A DNA stretch of 64,000 bases from Methanoculleus formosensis (GTDB lineage: Archaea > Halobacteriota > Methanomicrobia > Methanomicrobiales > Methanoculleaceae): the NCBI RefSeq assembly GCF_025384765.1, contig NZ_VHLL01000002.1, forward strand, positions 62,001 to 126,000. The letters are read 5' to 3'. Positions 34,040 to 43,222 of this stretch are shown piece by piece. How positions within the stretch are numbered: position 1 is the first letter of the stretch; each line of letters opens with the position of its first letter. A program made the position numbers and the translations under genes. The notes under the pieces are model-generated. The model worked only from the letters and a program-made list of their open reading frames with translations. It was not told the origin of the DNA and made no database searches.

Positions 34040-35046
34040 AGCGGCGTCACCTCGACCACCATGCCGCCGTTCGGGTAGCGCTCGACGACATACTTCTTCC
34101 CCGGCAGCCCGGCACCGTGCTCGGCAAGCACCCACCACGCCATCTCGATCCGCCCCTCAGAGACGGCATACTCATCGTCATCAAATTCCTCCAGGAATCC
34201 GTCGACGGGACCTTCCGGCTCGAGCACCCCGTAGACGACGGTTCCGTCATCCGTCACCTCCTCGAACGGACGCGCAGTGTTTGCAGCGATCCGCTTTAAC
34301 CGTTCCCGTAGCTGGACCGAGTCCTTGAAGACCGACGAGCAGAAGTGGACTTTCGGGTCGCCGGCGAGTCTCTCCGCCCACTGGCGGGCACCCAACACGG
34401 CGTTGTGCACGCCATCCTCGAGTTCGAGCCCGCGGTCGCGCATGGCGTCGGCGCAGGTCTCGCCCCACTCGAGTTCGTTGATGTTCAAGAAGTCAAGGAG
34501 CGGGAGGGCGGCGCCGAGGTCCTCGATCCCGGGAAGCGCCGGAACCTCGATCCCGATGAGGAAACCCATCTCCCGGGCGAGGACGGCTGATTTGGCGAAC
34601 TCGGTATCGAGAATACAGGGCCAGACCTCATGGGGCGGGTGGAGCCGGATCTCGTCGACCAGCCCCTGCAACCGCCGGAGCGTGATCTCATCGGGGGCGA
34701 GGCCGGTGTAGAGGTGGATTTGGTGTTCCGGGCCGAAGTGCTCCTTGAGAGCCCGGCAGTACTCCACCACCCGGTCGAGCTCGAGGAGCGGTTCGCCGCC
34801 GGTGACCCCGGTCCCGAGAGCGCTCATGCTCTCGGCAACCTCGATGGCCTCACGCGGTGATGCGACCTGCCGTTCGTTTGCAAAGATCACATCCCGCCCT
34901 TTTCGCTCGCGCGAGAGCGGGCAGTACCAGCAGGTGCGGCGACACCGGCCGGTAACGAAGAGAACCATCTTCGCTCCCTGGTGGCAGAGGACGCATCCCG
35001 GAGAGAGGAATCGTCCGCCGGGGGATACTCCCGACTCCTGTGGCAT
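34036..35046 (-). CDS. Radical SAM protein (COG2108-like)
   Basis: A 336-residue enzyme with the radical SAM cluster motif CRRTCWYC (C-x3-C-x2-C) near residue 34 and a GGEP segment near 83 (VTGGEPLLE). A preceding CVLCHQGAKM pair may hold zinc or iron. The C-terminal 90 residues (VVYGVLEPEGPVDG onward) look like a small extra domain. The group is related to pyruvate formate-lyase activating enzymes and is uncharacterised. Its stop overlaps the presumed start of the cis-prenyltransferase gene, suggesting co-expression, though the functional link is unclear. Confidence 0.8.
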   Translation of the reverse strand: MPQESGVSPGGRFLSPGCVLCHQGAKMVLFVTGRCRRTCWYCPLSRERKGRDVIFANERQVASPREAIEVAESMSALGTGVTGGEPLLELDRVVEYCRALKEHFGPEHQIHLYTGLAPDEITLRRLQGLVDEIRLHPPHEVWPCILDTEFAKSAVLAREMGFLIGIEVPALPGIEDLGAALPLLDFLNINELEWGETCADAMRDRGLELEDGVHNAVLGARQWAERLAGDPKVHFCSSVFKDSVQLRERLKRIAANTARPFEEVTDDGTVVYGVLEPEGPVDGFLEEFDDDEYAVSEGRIEMAWWVLAEHGAGLPGKKYVVERYPNGGMVVEVTPL

Positions 35047-35190
35047 ACTGTAGTATTTATGGGCCGGCTGAGGTGAAAAGGTTTGATGGTGGGGGAGATG
35101 AGACGGGAGAGGCCCGGCGCAGGCATTAAATAGCCTGGCCCCTTCCGGATTAAGGTTTGCCCGGCGGAACGCGGATGGCGAGAAACAATA

Positions 35191-35200
35191 GATACATATA
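35191..35200 (+). promoter_or_regulatory. TATA box of the type IV pilin operon
   Basis: GATACATATA lies 28 bases before the ATG at 35228, which suits a leaderless or nearly leaderless transcript; there is no convincing ribosome-binding site in the space between. The three downstream genes are separated by about 10 bases each and are probably one unit. Confidence 0.45.
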
Positions 35201-35227
35201 GCCCCCTGACAGAGAATTACTTTGACT

Positions 35228-36139
35228 ATGCCGTCCCGCGCGCGTGACGACGCTCTCTCGGAAGTCGTCGGATTCGTCCTTATCCTCGCCCTGATCGTCG
35301 CTGCACTCTCGCTCTACCAGTTGTACGGGGTCCCCGCGGCAGGAAGGGAGAAGGAGATCGCGCACATGAACGCGGTGAAGGACCGGTTCGTGGACTATAA
35401 GATTGCTCTGGATTCGCTGTGGGTGAACAACATGGACTACAACAGGAACGGGGTGCTCCTCTCGACGGCCTTCGACCTCGGCACGGACTCGGCAGCGACC
35501 GGGGGCAAGGCGTTTGCGTTCCCGATCTTCTCACCCGCGGGGTCGGGGGGGACGGTCTCGGTGAAGAGCGGCGGGGCAAATCTGACGATTGAGGCTGCAG
35601 GGAAGCCACCGGTGACCATCCCCCTCGGCAACCTCACCTACCGCTCCTCGAACCGTTACTGGGTGGACCAGACCTGGACCTACCAGATGGGCGCGGTCTT
35701 CCTCTCCCAGGAGGGGGGGGCGACGGTGCGGGTCGGGCCGTCCATATCGGTCTACAACACCAGCGGTAACGCCTCGGTCTGCATCACACCGGTGAACATC
35801 ACGGGCTCGGCTTACCTTGCCGGCTCCGGGCCGGTGCGGATCGAGACAAGGCTGCGTGACATGCCGCCCTATGAAAATCTCACGGGAGAGTTCCCCTGGG
35901 TGAACATCTCAATCGATGCAGGCGATGAGGGGTATGCACTGGCGTGGGAGAGAGCGTTCAAGGAGACGGCACGGCGCGATGCAATCAACACTTCATGGTA
36001 CAAGGTCGACAGGGCCTCAAATACGGCATACCTGTACATCGAAGGTCCGTACACTAACACCACACCGGACGTCAGTCTCAGGACCATACGTGCGGACTAC
36101 CGGGTGAGCATCACATCCGCGGCATCACTGATCGAATGA
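35228..36139 (+). CDS. Type IV pilin-like surface protein 1
   Basis: A 303-residue protein with an archaeal class III signal: charged MPSRARDDA, then LSEVVGFVLILALIVAALSLY, a hydrophobic stretch that would be processed by an EppA/PibD-type prepilin peptidase and form the pilus core helix. The rest is a strand-rich ectodomain with many N-x-S/T sequons (for example NLT, NTS, NAS, NIT). No Cys cross-links except one. It is the first of three pilin-like genes. The exact processing site and whether it is the major subunit are not known. Confidence 0.8.
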   Translation: MPSRARDDALSEVVGFVLILALIVAALSLYQLYGVPAAGREKEIAHMNAVKDRFVDYKIALDSLWVNNMDYNRNGVLLSTAFDLGTDSAATGGKAFAFPIFSPAGSGGTVSVKSGGANLTIEAAGKPPVTIPLGNLTYRSSNRYWVDQTWTYQMGAVFLSQEGGATVRVGPSISVYNTSGNASVCITPVNITGSAYLAGSGPVRIETRLRDMPPYENLTGEFPWVNISIDAGDEGYALAWERAFKETARRDAINTSWYKVDRASNTAYLYIEGPYTNTTPDVSLRTIRADYRVSITSAASLIE

Positions 36140-36149
36140 GGGAAGACTG

Positions 36150-37034
36150 ATGAAATCGATGGACGAGAAAGCGGTTTCTGAGGTGATCGGGGTCGTCCTC
36201 CTGATATCGGTGACGGTGCTCGGGGTGGCGCTCGTGGCGGTGACGTACTTCTCCCAGCCGGCGCCCTCCGAGATCCCGCACGTGAGCGTGGTGGCGGGGG
36301 CGACGGCAGATAACGCTACGTTCATCCTCTCCCATGAGGGTGGCGACGCCCTGGCGGAAGGGAGTTACCGCATCTACGTGGAAACCGAGAGCGGGCTTGA
36401 GGATCAGACCGATAAGTTCGCCCTCGAAGGCGACGACGATGTCTGGTCGATAGGTGAGAACCTCACGTATAAGGGTACACCGGGAAGGGTCGTCATCTCG
36501 GTCGTCGACTCAGGCGGTGGAGAGATGATGATCGCCGAACCGGCATACGTGGCCGGGGCGGTGGACGCCGGTGGGTATGTGGATGAGGGGGGATCGGGGA
36601 CGATGCCGGCGGCGGCACCGCCGGCGACGCCCGGAGAGGGTCCATTCGTCAAAAATAAGGATGGGGTTTCACTCTTCGAGGAAGTTAACTTCTATCCAGG
36701 GAAGAACCAGGATCTGAATAATCTGACGTTTTCCGGCAACGGTGGTAACGGTGTTGCAACGCTGGAGGCTAACTTCACATTGCAGAACGTGGACCGGGTT
36801 GACTTTCTTCTCTATCCGCTCAAAAAACCCCCTGGTAATGATGAGAAAAAAGTGGAGATAAACCGGAGTATCGTAAACGGCAGCGATGGAAATTATACCT
36901 GGGACGTCAAGAAGAGTGCATTAAACCCGGTCAATAATGGGGATAAATACGTAATGATTTTAATCGCGTATAACAGCACAGATCATGTGATCGGGGTTAG
37001 CGCACGCGTTGTGCCTGTGATTGGACTAAAATAG
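36150..37034 (+). CDS. Type IV pilin-like surface protein 2
   Basis: A 294-residue protein starting MKSMDEKAVSEVIGVVLLIS, the typical N-terminus of archaeal type IV pilins (DUF1628-type pilin_N), followed by the pilin family's HEGGDAL turn. A Pro/Ala/Gly linker near residues 145-165 (PAAAPPATPGEG) separates the pilin part from a C-terminal strand-rich domain with N-glycosylation sequons. The second half is noticeably more AT-rich than the surrounding sequence, which could mean a transferred domain. Ten bases separate it from pilin 1. Confidence 0.85.
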   Translation: MKSMDEKAVSEVIGVVLLISVTVLGVALVAVTYFSQPAPSEIPHVSVVAGATADNATFILSHEGGDALAEGSYRIYVETESGLEDQTDKFALEGDDDVWSIGENLTYKGTPGRVVISVVDSGGGEMMIAEPAYVAGAVDAGGYVDEGGSGTMPAAAPPATPGEGPFVKNKDGVSLFEEVNFYPGKNQDLNNLTFSGNGGNGVATLEANFTLQNVDRVDFLLYPLKKPPGNDEKKVEINRSIVNGSDGNYTWDVKKSALNPVNNGDKYVMILIAYNSTDHVIGVSARVVPVIGLK

Positions 37035-37043
37035 TGAATAACC

Positions 37044-40000
37044 ATGAAATCCGACACCGCCGTCTCCGACCTCATCGCCGTGATGGCCCTCATCGCCGTC
37101 TTCGTGACAGCGACGGCGATCGCCGGGGTGGCGCTCCTCTCCTACCCGCCCGGCGACGCGGCGCCCGCGATGATCGCCCGCAGCGTGACTGATGAGAGTG
37201 GGAGCACCTACATCTACCACGACGGCGGCGACCCTCTCGAATGCGGGCACTTTGCGATCCTCGTCGACGGTGTCGACCGGACGGAGAACTTCAGCCTCGT
37301 CGATGCTTCCACGGAGGATCCATCCCCCAATACTGACTGGACGTCGTGGAAGACCGGGCAGGCCCTCATCCTCGTCCCCAATGCTGATGTGACCATCTCC
37401 GAGGATCCCCACATCCAGATCGTCGGAGAGGGCATGAGCCGCACCGGCAGCGATTGGCTCCTCCACGACATCGGGAACATAACACCCACACCGACTGCAC
37501 CCACACCGGTGTCCCCGGTTGCGAACTTCATCGCGACGCCGACCTCCGGCGAAGCTCCACTTGCGGTCAACTTTACCGATCTCTCCACCAACGCCCCGAC
37601 CGCGTGGACCTGGGACTTCGGCGACAACGCAACCAGCGACCAGCGGAACCCGATCCACACCTACACCGCGGCCGGCACCTACACCGTCACCCTCACCGCA
37701 ACCAACGCCGCCGGCAGCGATGACGAGGTGAAGACCGGCTACATCACGGTCAGCAGCGGCGGTGGCTCCGGCGGCGGCGAAGCGCCGGTCGCAAACTTCA
37801 CCGCGAACATTACCGAGGGTAACGCTCCGCTCGCCGTCCAGTTCACCGACACCTCCACGGGAGTGCCGACCTCGTGGGCCTGGGATTTCGGAGATGGGAA
37901 CACCGCCACCGAACAGAACCCCATCCACACCTACGAGAGCCCTGGCAACTACTCAGTGACGTTGAACGCAAGCAACGCCTACGGATACAACGTCAGTGCC
38001 CCGACCACGATCACCGTGCTGGAACCCCTGGTGGCGAACTTCACCTATACGCCGAATGAAGGCAATGCGCCCCTAGCCGTAACCTTCAATGACACCTCAA
38101 CCGGGAACGTAACCGCCTGGTCCTGGGACTTCGGCGACGGCAACACCTCGACCGAGAAGAACCCGATCCACACCTACGTGAGCGCCGGCAACTACACCAT
38201 CTCGCTGAACGCGAGCAACGCCTATGGGTTCAACGTCTCCACGGTCACGGATGCCGTCAGGGTGCTGGAGCCCCCGACAGCAGCCTTCACTGCAACCCCG
38301 ACCGAAGGGAACGCTCCCCTGGCCGTAACCTTCAATGACACCTCAACCGGCAACGTCACCGCCTGGCTCTGGAACTTCGGGGACGGCAACACCTCCACCG
38401 AACAGAACCCGATCCACACTTACGCCGCCGAAGGTACCTACACTGTCACCCTGAACGCGAGCAACGCCTATGGATACAACGTCAGCGCTCCGGTCACGAT
38501 CACCGTGCTGGAGCCCCCGGTGGCGAACTTCACCGCAAACGTCACCGAAGGGAACGCTCCCCTCACGGTCCAGTTCACCGACGAGAGCACCGGGAACGTC
38601 ACCGCCTGGCTCTGGAACTTCGGCGACGCCAACACCTCCACTGAACAGAGCCCAAGCCATATCTACGCGAGCCCCGGCACCTACACCGTCTCCCTGAACG
38701 CGAGCAACGCCTATGGATCCTCGACCGAGACCAGGGTTGACTACATCACCGTGCTGGAGCCCCCGACAGCAGCCTTCACTGCAACCCCAACCGAAGGGAA
38801 CGCTCCCCTCACGGTCCAGTTCACCGACGAGAGCACCGGCAACGTCACCGCCTGGCTCTGGGACTTCGGGGACGGCAACACCTCCACTGAACAGAACCCC
38901 GTCCACACTTACGAGAGCCCCGGCAACTACACCGTCTCCCTGAACGCGAGCAACGCTTACGGATACAACGTCAGCGCTCCGGTCACGATCACTGTGCTGG
39001 AGTCCCCGGCGGCAGCCTTCACTGCAAACGTCACCGAAGGGAACGCTCCCCTCACGGTCCAGTTCACCGACGAGAGCACCGGGAACGTCACCGCCTGGCT
39101 CTGGGACTTCGGCGATGGCAACACCTCCACCGATCAGAACCCCGTCCACACTTACGAGAGCCCCGGCAACTACACCGTCTCCCTGAACGCGAGCAACGCC
39201 TATGGGTTCTCGACCGAGACCAGGGTTGACTACATCACTGTGCTGAAGTCCCCGGCGGCAGCCTTCACCGCAACCCCAACCGAAGGGAACGCTCCCCTCA
39301 CGGTCCAGTTCACCGACGAGAGCACCGGCAACGTCACCGCCTGGCTCTGGGACTTCGGGGACGGCAACACCTCCACTGAACAGAACCCGATCCACACCTA
39401 CGCGAGCGCCGGCAACTACACGGTCTTCCTGAACGCGAGCAACGCCTACGGATACAACGTCAGCGCTCCGGTCACGATCACCGTGCTGGAACCCCCGGTG
39501 GCGAACTTCACCTACACGCCGAACGAAGGGAACGCGCCCCTGACCGTAACCTTCAATGACACCTCAACCGGGAACGTCACTGCCTGGATCTGGGACTTCG
39601 GGGACGGAAACACCTCAACCGAACAGAACCCGAGCCACACCTATGCGAGCCCCGGCATCTACACCGTCTCGCTGAACGCAAGCAACGCCTACGGGTTCAA
39701 TGTCTCCACGGTCACAGATGCTGTCAGGGTGCTGGAACCCCCGATAGCAGCGTTCACCGCAACCCCGACCGAAGGGAACGCTCCCCTCACGGTCCAGTTC
39801 ACCGATCAGAGCACCGGCAACGTGACTGCATGGGCCTGGGACTTCGGGGACGGCAACACCTCGACCGGACAGAGCCCGGTGCATATCTACACGAGCGCCG
39901 GCAACTACTCCGTGACGATGAACGCGAGCAACGCCTACGGATACAACGTCAGCGCTCCGGTCACGATCACCGTGCTGGAACCCCCGGCGGCAGCCTTCAC

Positions 40001-41090
40001 TGCAAACGTCACCGAGGGTAATGCGCCTCTGACCGTCCAGTTCACCGACGAGAGCACCGGCAACGTCACCGCCTGGCTCTGGAACTTCGGCGATGGCAAC
40101 ACCTCCACCGAACAGAACCCCGTCCACACCTACGCGAGCCCCGGCAACTACACCGTCACCCTGAACGCAAGCAACGCCTACGGTACGGCCAGCCTTTCGA
40201 AACCGGGTTACATCCGGATTACAGAAGACTCCTTCATCAACTTCATCATCGACGAGAACGTATTCGTCTACGGCAACACCCTCAAATTCAGCGGGAATAA
40301 TATCAACGGGCCGGGCGCAACGGTTGTTATTACCGGAGGGCTGAATACGAACGACCTCAACGGAGGTGCCTCTATCGCCGTATCGGACATCTATTTCGAC
40401 GGAGCTGTTACCCTGGATGGAGGGAGCGCCGACCTCGGGTCGCCGGTGCAACCCGGATCCATATACGTCAACGGCGATCTTGAGTTATGGAAAGGAAGCC
40501 GAGACATCTACGGCGACGTATACGTTAACGGCAACTTCCGCTTGAAAGACGCGAAGATCCATGGGAACGTCTACGTCAACGGGGATCTCACGTTGGATTG
40601 GACGCCCACGGTTGCGGAGAACGCACGCATCTACTACACCGGCACGCTCACGAAACCCGACAACTACGATGCCGGTATCCTTGCAAAGTGCATCCACCAG
40701 GCAACGGTGCCGGGATTCACCATGCCGGATGAGGAGATACCCCCCACAAAACCCGCCGACTGGTATGCGGCAAGAGGGTATGACCCGAGCGGGGACCTGA
40801 CGAGCAACATGAAGATATTTGCCGACAGTTACTCCTCCATATCCAGGAAACCCACTGCAACCAACGTCACCATCATCGCAAGCACAGGCGACATCACCAT
40901 AACGGGAATGGGCGGGAGCGGCGTAACCGGCGTCTTCTTCGCCCCCAACGGGAAGGTGACCTTCAACGGCGGATCTCTCGAAGGGGTCGTCATCGCCCGC
41001 GACGGGTTCTTCGTCACCAGCGGCGGAACGCAGGTCACCTTCAAGAACGTCGAGGAGTACATCAGCAATCCCGCTGACTACCCGTTCTGA
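37044..41090 (+). CDS. Giant pilin-anchored surface protein with 11 PKD domains
   Basis: A 1348-residue protein. The N-terminus has a pilin signal (MKSDTAVSDLIAVMALIAVF) and pilin-like HDGGDPL turn; residues about 157-1055 are 11 PKD domains of about 82 residues (each with VANFTANVTEGNAPL, AWLWDFGDGNTSTEQNP and NYTVSLNASNAYG-type blocks); the last 290 residues form a repetitive beta-helix-like region (IYVNGDLELWKG, VYVNGNFRL) resembling polymer-forming domains. Many N-x-S/T sequons. Such an architecture suggests a tip or stalk adhesin built into a pilus. Near-identical repeats suggest recent expansion or gene conversion. Confidence 0.9.
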   Translation: MKSDTAVSDLIAVMALIAVFVTATAIAGVALLSYPPGDAAPAMIARSVTDESGSTYIYHDGGDPLECGHFAILVDGVDRTENFSLVDASTEDPSPNTDWTSWKTGQALILVPNADVTISEDPHIQIVGEGMSRTGSDWLLHDIGNITPTPTAPTPVSPVANFIATPTSGEAPLAVNFTDLSTNAPTAWTWDFGDNATSDQRNPIHTYTAAGTYTVTLTATNAAGSDDEVKTGYITVSSGGGSGGGEAPVANFTANITEGNAPLAVQFTDTSTGVPTSWAWDFGDGNTATEQNPIHTYESPGNYSVTLNASNAYGYNVSAPTTITVLEPLVANFTYTPNEGNAPLAVTFNDTSTGNVTAWSWDFGDGNTSTEKNPIHTYVSAGNYTISLNASNAYGFNVSTVTDAVRVLEPPTAAFTATPTEGNAPLAVTFNDTSTGNVTAWLWNFGDGNTSTEQNPIHTYAAEGTYTVTLNASNAYGYNVSAPVTITVLEPPVANFTANVTEGNAPLTVQFTDESTGNVTAWLWNFGDANTSTEQSPSHIYASPGTYTVSLNASNAYGSSTETRVDYITVLEPPTAAFTATPTEGNAPLTVQFTDESTGNVTAWLWDFGDGNTSTEQNPVHTYESPGNYTVSLNASNAYGYNVSAPVTITVLESPAAAFTANVTEGNAPLTVQFTDESTGNVTAWLWDFGDGNTSTDQNPVHTYESPGNYTVSLNASNAYGFSTETRVDYITVLKSPAAAFTATPTEGNAPLTVQFTDESTGNVTAWLWDFGDGNTSTEQNPIHTYASAGNYTVFLNASNAYGYNVSAPVTITVLEPPVANFTYTPNEGNAPLTVTFNDTSTGNVTAWIWDFGDGNTSTEQNPSHTYASPGIYTVSLNASNAYGFNVSTVTDAVRVLEPPIAAFTATPTEGNAPLTVQFTDQSTGNVTAWAWDFGDGNTSTGQSPVHIYTSAGNYSVTMNASNAYGYNVSAPVTITVLEPPAAAFTANVTEGNAPLTVQFTDESTGNVTAWLWNFGDGNTSTEQNPVHTYASPGNYTVTLNASNAYGTASLSKPGYIRITEDSFINFIIDENVFVYGNTLKFSGNNINGPGATVVITGGLNTNDLNGGASIAVSDIYFDGAVTLDGGSADLGSPVQPGSIYVNGDLELWKGSRDIYGDVYVNGNFRLKDAKIHGNVYVNGDLTLDWTPTVAENARIYYTGTLTKPDNYDAGILAKCIHQATVPGFTMPDEEIPPTKPADWYAARGYDPSGDLTSNMKIFADSYSSISRKPTATNVTIIASTGDITITGMGGSGVTGVFFAPNGKVTFNGGSLEGVVIARDGFFVTSGGTQVTFKNVEEYISNPADYPF
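37513..40220 (+). repeat. Tandem array of 11 PKD-coding units of about 246 bases
   Basis: Units begin roughly every 246 bases within the 37044 gene. Several blocks are nearly identical at DNA level, for example the stretch encoding EGNAPLTVQFTDESTGNVTA, present in units 5 to 8 and 11. Three variant openings alternate (FTATPTEGN, FTANVTEGN, FTYTPNEGN), as if larger multi-unit blocks had duplicated. This invites copy-number change between strains and assembly collapse. Confidence 0.9.
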
Positions 41091-41334
41091 TAGGTGAAGA
41101 TAAGGATTATAGGGCCAGCGGTCGGCCCATAACCTCCGCCCCACCACATGTACCCCCGGTAGGAGGGACGACCCAGCATCCCGGCAGGACAAAACCCCCA
41201 CTTCCCGCCGGCCTGCGACCGCACGACTGCAACGTCGGGCAATCATAATCGTGCAGAAAACCTTTAGCTCCCTCCAAAAACCGACGCGTACCTCCCCCTC
41301 CGTTTGACGTCGGATTCCCGATCTGACCGTCGAA

Positions 41335-41442
41335 AAACTCTCCCCCGACATCACTGACGGCGAACTCCGGCTCCGGCAGCCCGGCCTCGGTGCAGTGCCG
41401 GATCATGTCCTGCGTTCCCGTGCCCATCCGTTCGCCCGGGCG
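41335..41442 (-). pseudogene. Remnant C-terminus of an AlbA/HATPase_c_4-type ATP-binding regulator
   Basis: On the minus strand the frame reads ERMGTGTQDMIRHCTEAGLP then EPEF, which closely matches the C-terminal signature (RYGSGI-x-R-I ... LPEPEF) of the intact gene at 41682. Only about 35 residues are recognisable, with no start and no N-terminal domains, so it is a decayed fragment of a related gene on the opposite strand. The rest of the 590-base region 41091-41681 shows no other gene; short frames such as 41395-41637 have no recognisable domain. Confidence 0.6.
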
Positions 41443-41632
41443 TCAGAGATCGTGGAAGTGTGTCGCGGGGGGAGTATGGCAACCATGGACATCGAGGTGG
41501 TTGTCCCAGAGCACCACACTCCCGATTACATGCCGGTTACATATCTGGCAAAGCGATGTGCGAGAAGATATGACGATGAAGTGCCCCATCCAGAGTTCCC
41601 CAAACGCCTCGTCCCGGTCGGGGCGGGAAGTC

Positions 41633-41639
41633 TATAAAA
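41633..41639 (+). promoter_or_regulatory. TATA box of the AlbA-domain gene
   Basis: TATAAAA lies about 45 bases before the ATG at 41682, leaving a short leader of about 20 bases. It is the closest match to the archaeal TATA consensus in this part of the window. Confidence 0.5.
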
Positions 41640-41681
41640 GAGTGACCGTCGATGTAGTATCAGTAGTCAACTGCATCCACC

Positions 41682-43040
41682 ATGATTGAGAGCCAGAACA
41701 TCGAATTCAAGGAGTCCTGGAAGGACGAATATCTCAAGACCCTCTGTGCATTTGCAAATACAGACGGAGGAGTGCTCAAGATCGGTGTCGATGATGCCGG
41801 GAGACCGGTCGGCGTCCATCAAGTGAAACGGCTCTTACGAGAGCTGCCCAACAAGATCCGAAACAAACTTGGTATAACCCCCTCCGTTGTTGCTGAGACA
41901 GTCGCAGAGAACGACATTATCAGCATCACGGTCTCCCCTTCCCCCGTCCCGGTCTCGTGCGACGGCCGGTACTACCAGCGTAGCGGAAGCAACACGTTCG
42001 ATCTTGCCGGACAGGAACTTGTTCATTTTCTGATCCGTAAATCCGGGATTACCTGGGATACGCTCACCGGCGATTACTCCATCGACGATATCGATCCCGA
42101 AACCGTCAGAACCTTCGTTCGTCTGGCAAAGCGGTCGAATCGACTTGATACTGCGGATGAAGAGGAACCCGTGGACTCGATTCTGCGCCGCCTGGAGCTT
42201 GCCGTCAATGGAAAATTGACCAATGCCGCCATCATGCTCTTCGGCAAAGAGCCGCAACGGTTCTTCATCAACACCACCACCCGCGTCGGCCGGTTCAAGG
42301 GGAGGGATATCATCATCGGTGATGAGGAGATCTCCGGGAACCTCATCCAGCAGTTCACACGAGCAGAAGAGCGGGTGAAGAGTTTCATCGATGTCCGATA
42401 TGAGATCTCGGCGGACGCAATGCAGGAGTCCTTCCAGCGCAAGGAGATCTGGGACTATCCGCTACTGGCAATTCGTGAAGCGCTCCTCAACGCGCTTATC
42501 CACCGGGACTATTTCAATACCGACATTCAGACGCAGATCCGCATTTACGATGACGCCATACGGTTCCACAACCCCGGATCTCTGCCGCAAGGAATCACGA
42601 TCGAGATGCTCAAGACCGAACACTACTCGTTCCTGCGCAACCCCCTCATAGCAAAGATATTCTACCTCGCAGGGTTTGTCGAGAGGTATGGCTCCGGCAT
42701 CGGGCGCATCGTGGATGCACTCGCAGAGACCGACCTCCCGGAGCCTGAATTTCAAAGCAATTCATTCGGGTTCATCGTGCGCATGAGAAAGGATCTGCGG
42801 TTTACCGAAGATTCCCTGCGAGACGCCGGTCTGAACAAGCGGCAGTTGCAGGCGATGTCCTTTGCCAGAGAAACCGGAGGTATAACTGCTGTGGAGTATG
42901 CAGCAATTGCGCCGGAGGTATCAGAGAAGACCCGGTACCGCGATCTTCTCGATCTCGTCCATCGCGGCTTGCTGGAAGCAGTCGGTGCGAAAAAGGGCAG
43001 AAGGTACGTTTTAGCTCGTTCACGCCCCGGAAACGCCTGA
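41682..43040 (+). CDS. AlbA/Schlafen-like domain ATP-binding transcriptional regulator
   Basis: A 452-residue protein. Residues 1-120 form the AlbA_2 (Schlafen-like) domain: NIEFKESW, CAFANTDGGVLKIGVDD, YYQRSGSNT. Residues about 250-370 form an HATPase_c_4 type ATPase (REALLNALIHRDYF; YGSGIGRIVDAL, then LPEPEF). A winged helix closes the protein (about 385-450). Such proteins occur in prokaryotes as presumed transcription regulators and sometimes as parts of defence loci; the role here is unknown. It is flanked by a remnant of a second copy and a repeat array, and has lower GC than its neighbours. Confidence 0.85.
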   Translation: MIESQNIEFKESWKDEYLKTLCAFANTDGGVLKIGVDDAGRPVGVHQVKRLLRELPNKIRNKLGITPSVVAETVAENDIISITVSPSPVPVSCDGRYYQRSGSNTFDLAGQELVHFLIRKSGITWDTLTGDYSIDDIDPETVRTFVRLAKRSNRLDTADEEEPVDSILRRLELAVNGKLTNAAIMLFGKEPQRFFINTTTRVGRFKGRDIIIGDEEISGNLIQQFTRAEERVKSFIDVRYEISADAMQESFQRKEIWDYPLLAIREALLNALIHRDYFNTDIQTQIRIYDDAIRFHNPGSLPQGITIEMLKTEHYSFLRNPLIAKIFYLAGFVERYGSGIGRIVDALAETDLPEPEFQSNSFGFIVRMRKDLRFTEDSLRDAGLNKRQLQAMSFARETGGITAVEYAAIAPEVSEKTRYRDLLDLVHRGLLEAVGAKKGRRYVLARSRPGNA

Positions 43041-43063
43041 TGTGTTGAGAGTATACCCTGCAA

Positions 43064-43133
43064 GATATCGGACATTTATCGGACATTTATCGGGCATATC
43101 GGACATCTTCTGTTTTTAGGGATGTCCGATATC
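43064..43133. repeat. Array of ATCGGACAT motifs after the AlbA-domain gene
   Basis: ATCGGACAT occurs at 43067-43075 and 43078-43086, as ATCGGGCAT at 43089-43097 and again exactly at 43098-43106, with 11-, 11- and 9-base spacing; the complement ATGTCCGAT is at 43122-43130. The outermost units form a perfect 12-base inverted repeat (43064-43075 with 43122-43133). The 11-base period would place the copies on one face of the DNA helix, as for cooperative protein binding. Confidence 0.7.
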
Positions 43134-43222
43134 TGACGCTCGGGGGATTCTCTCGTCGAGGATTGAAGCGCTACAAGATCCCCCGCAGCCTCACGACGCT
43201 CAAACATCCTGCCCGTTGAGGA

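Noticed and set aside
37513-40220. Non-coding tandem repeats or CRISPR-like structure
   Set aside because: The periodicity of about 246 bases is in frame and encodes PKD domains throughout.
41395-41637. An 80-residue plus-strand ORF before the AlbA-domain gene
   Set aside because: No recognisable domain or ribosome-binding site, it overlaps the antisense gene remnant, and its end runs into the AlbA gene's promoter.
43064-43133. A CRISPR array
   Set aside because: The repeated unit is only 9 bases with 0-2 base gaps and no unique spacers, and no cas genes lie in the window.
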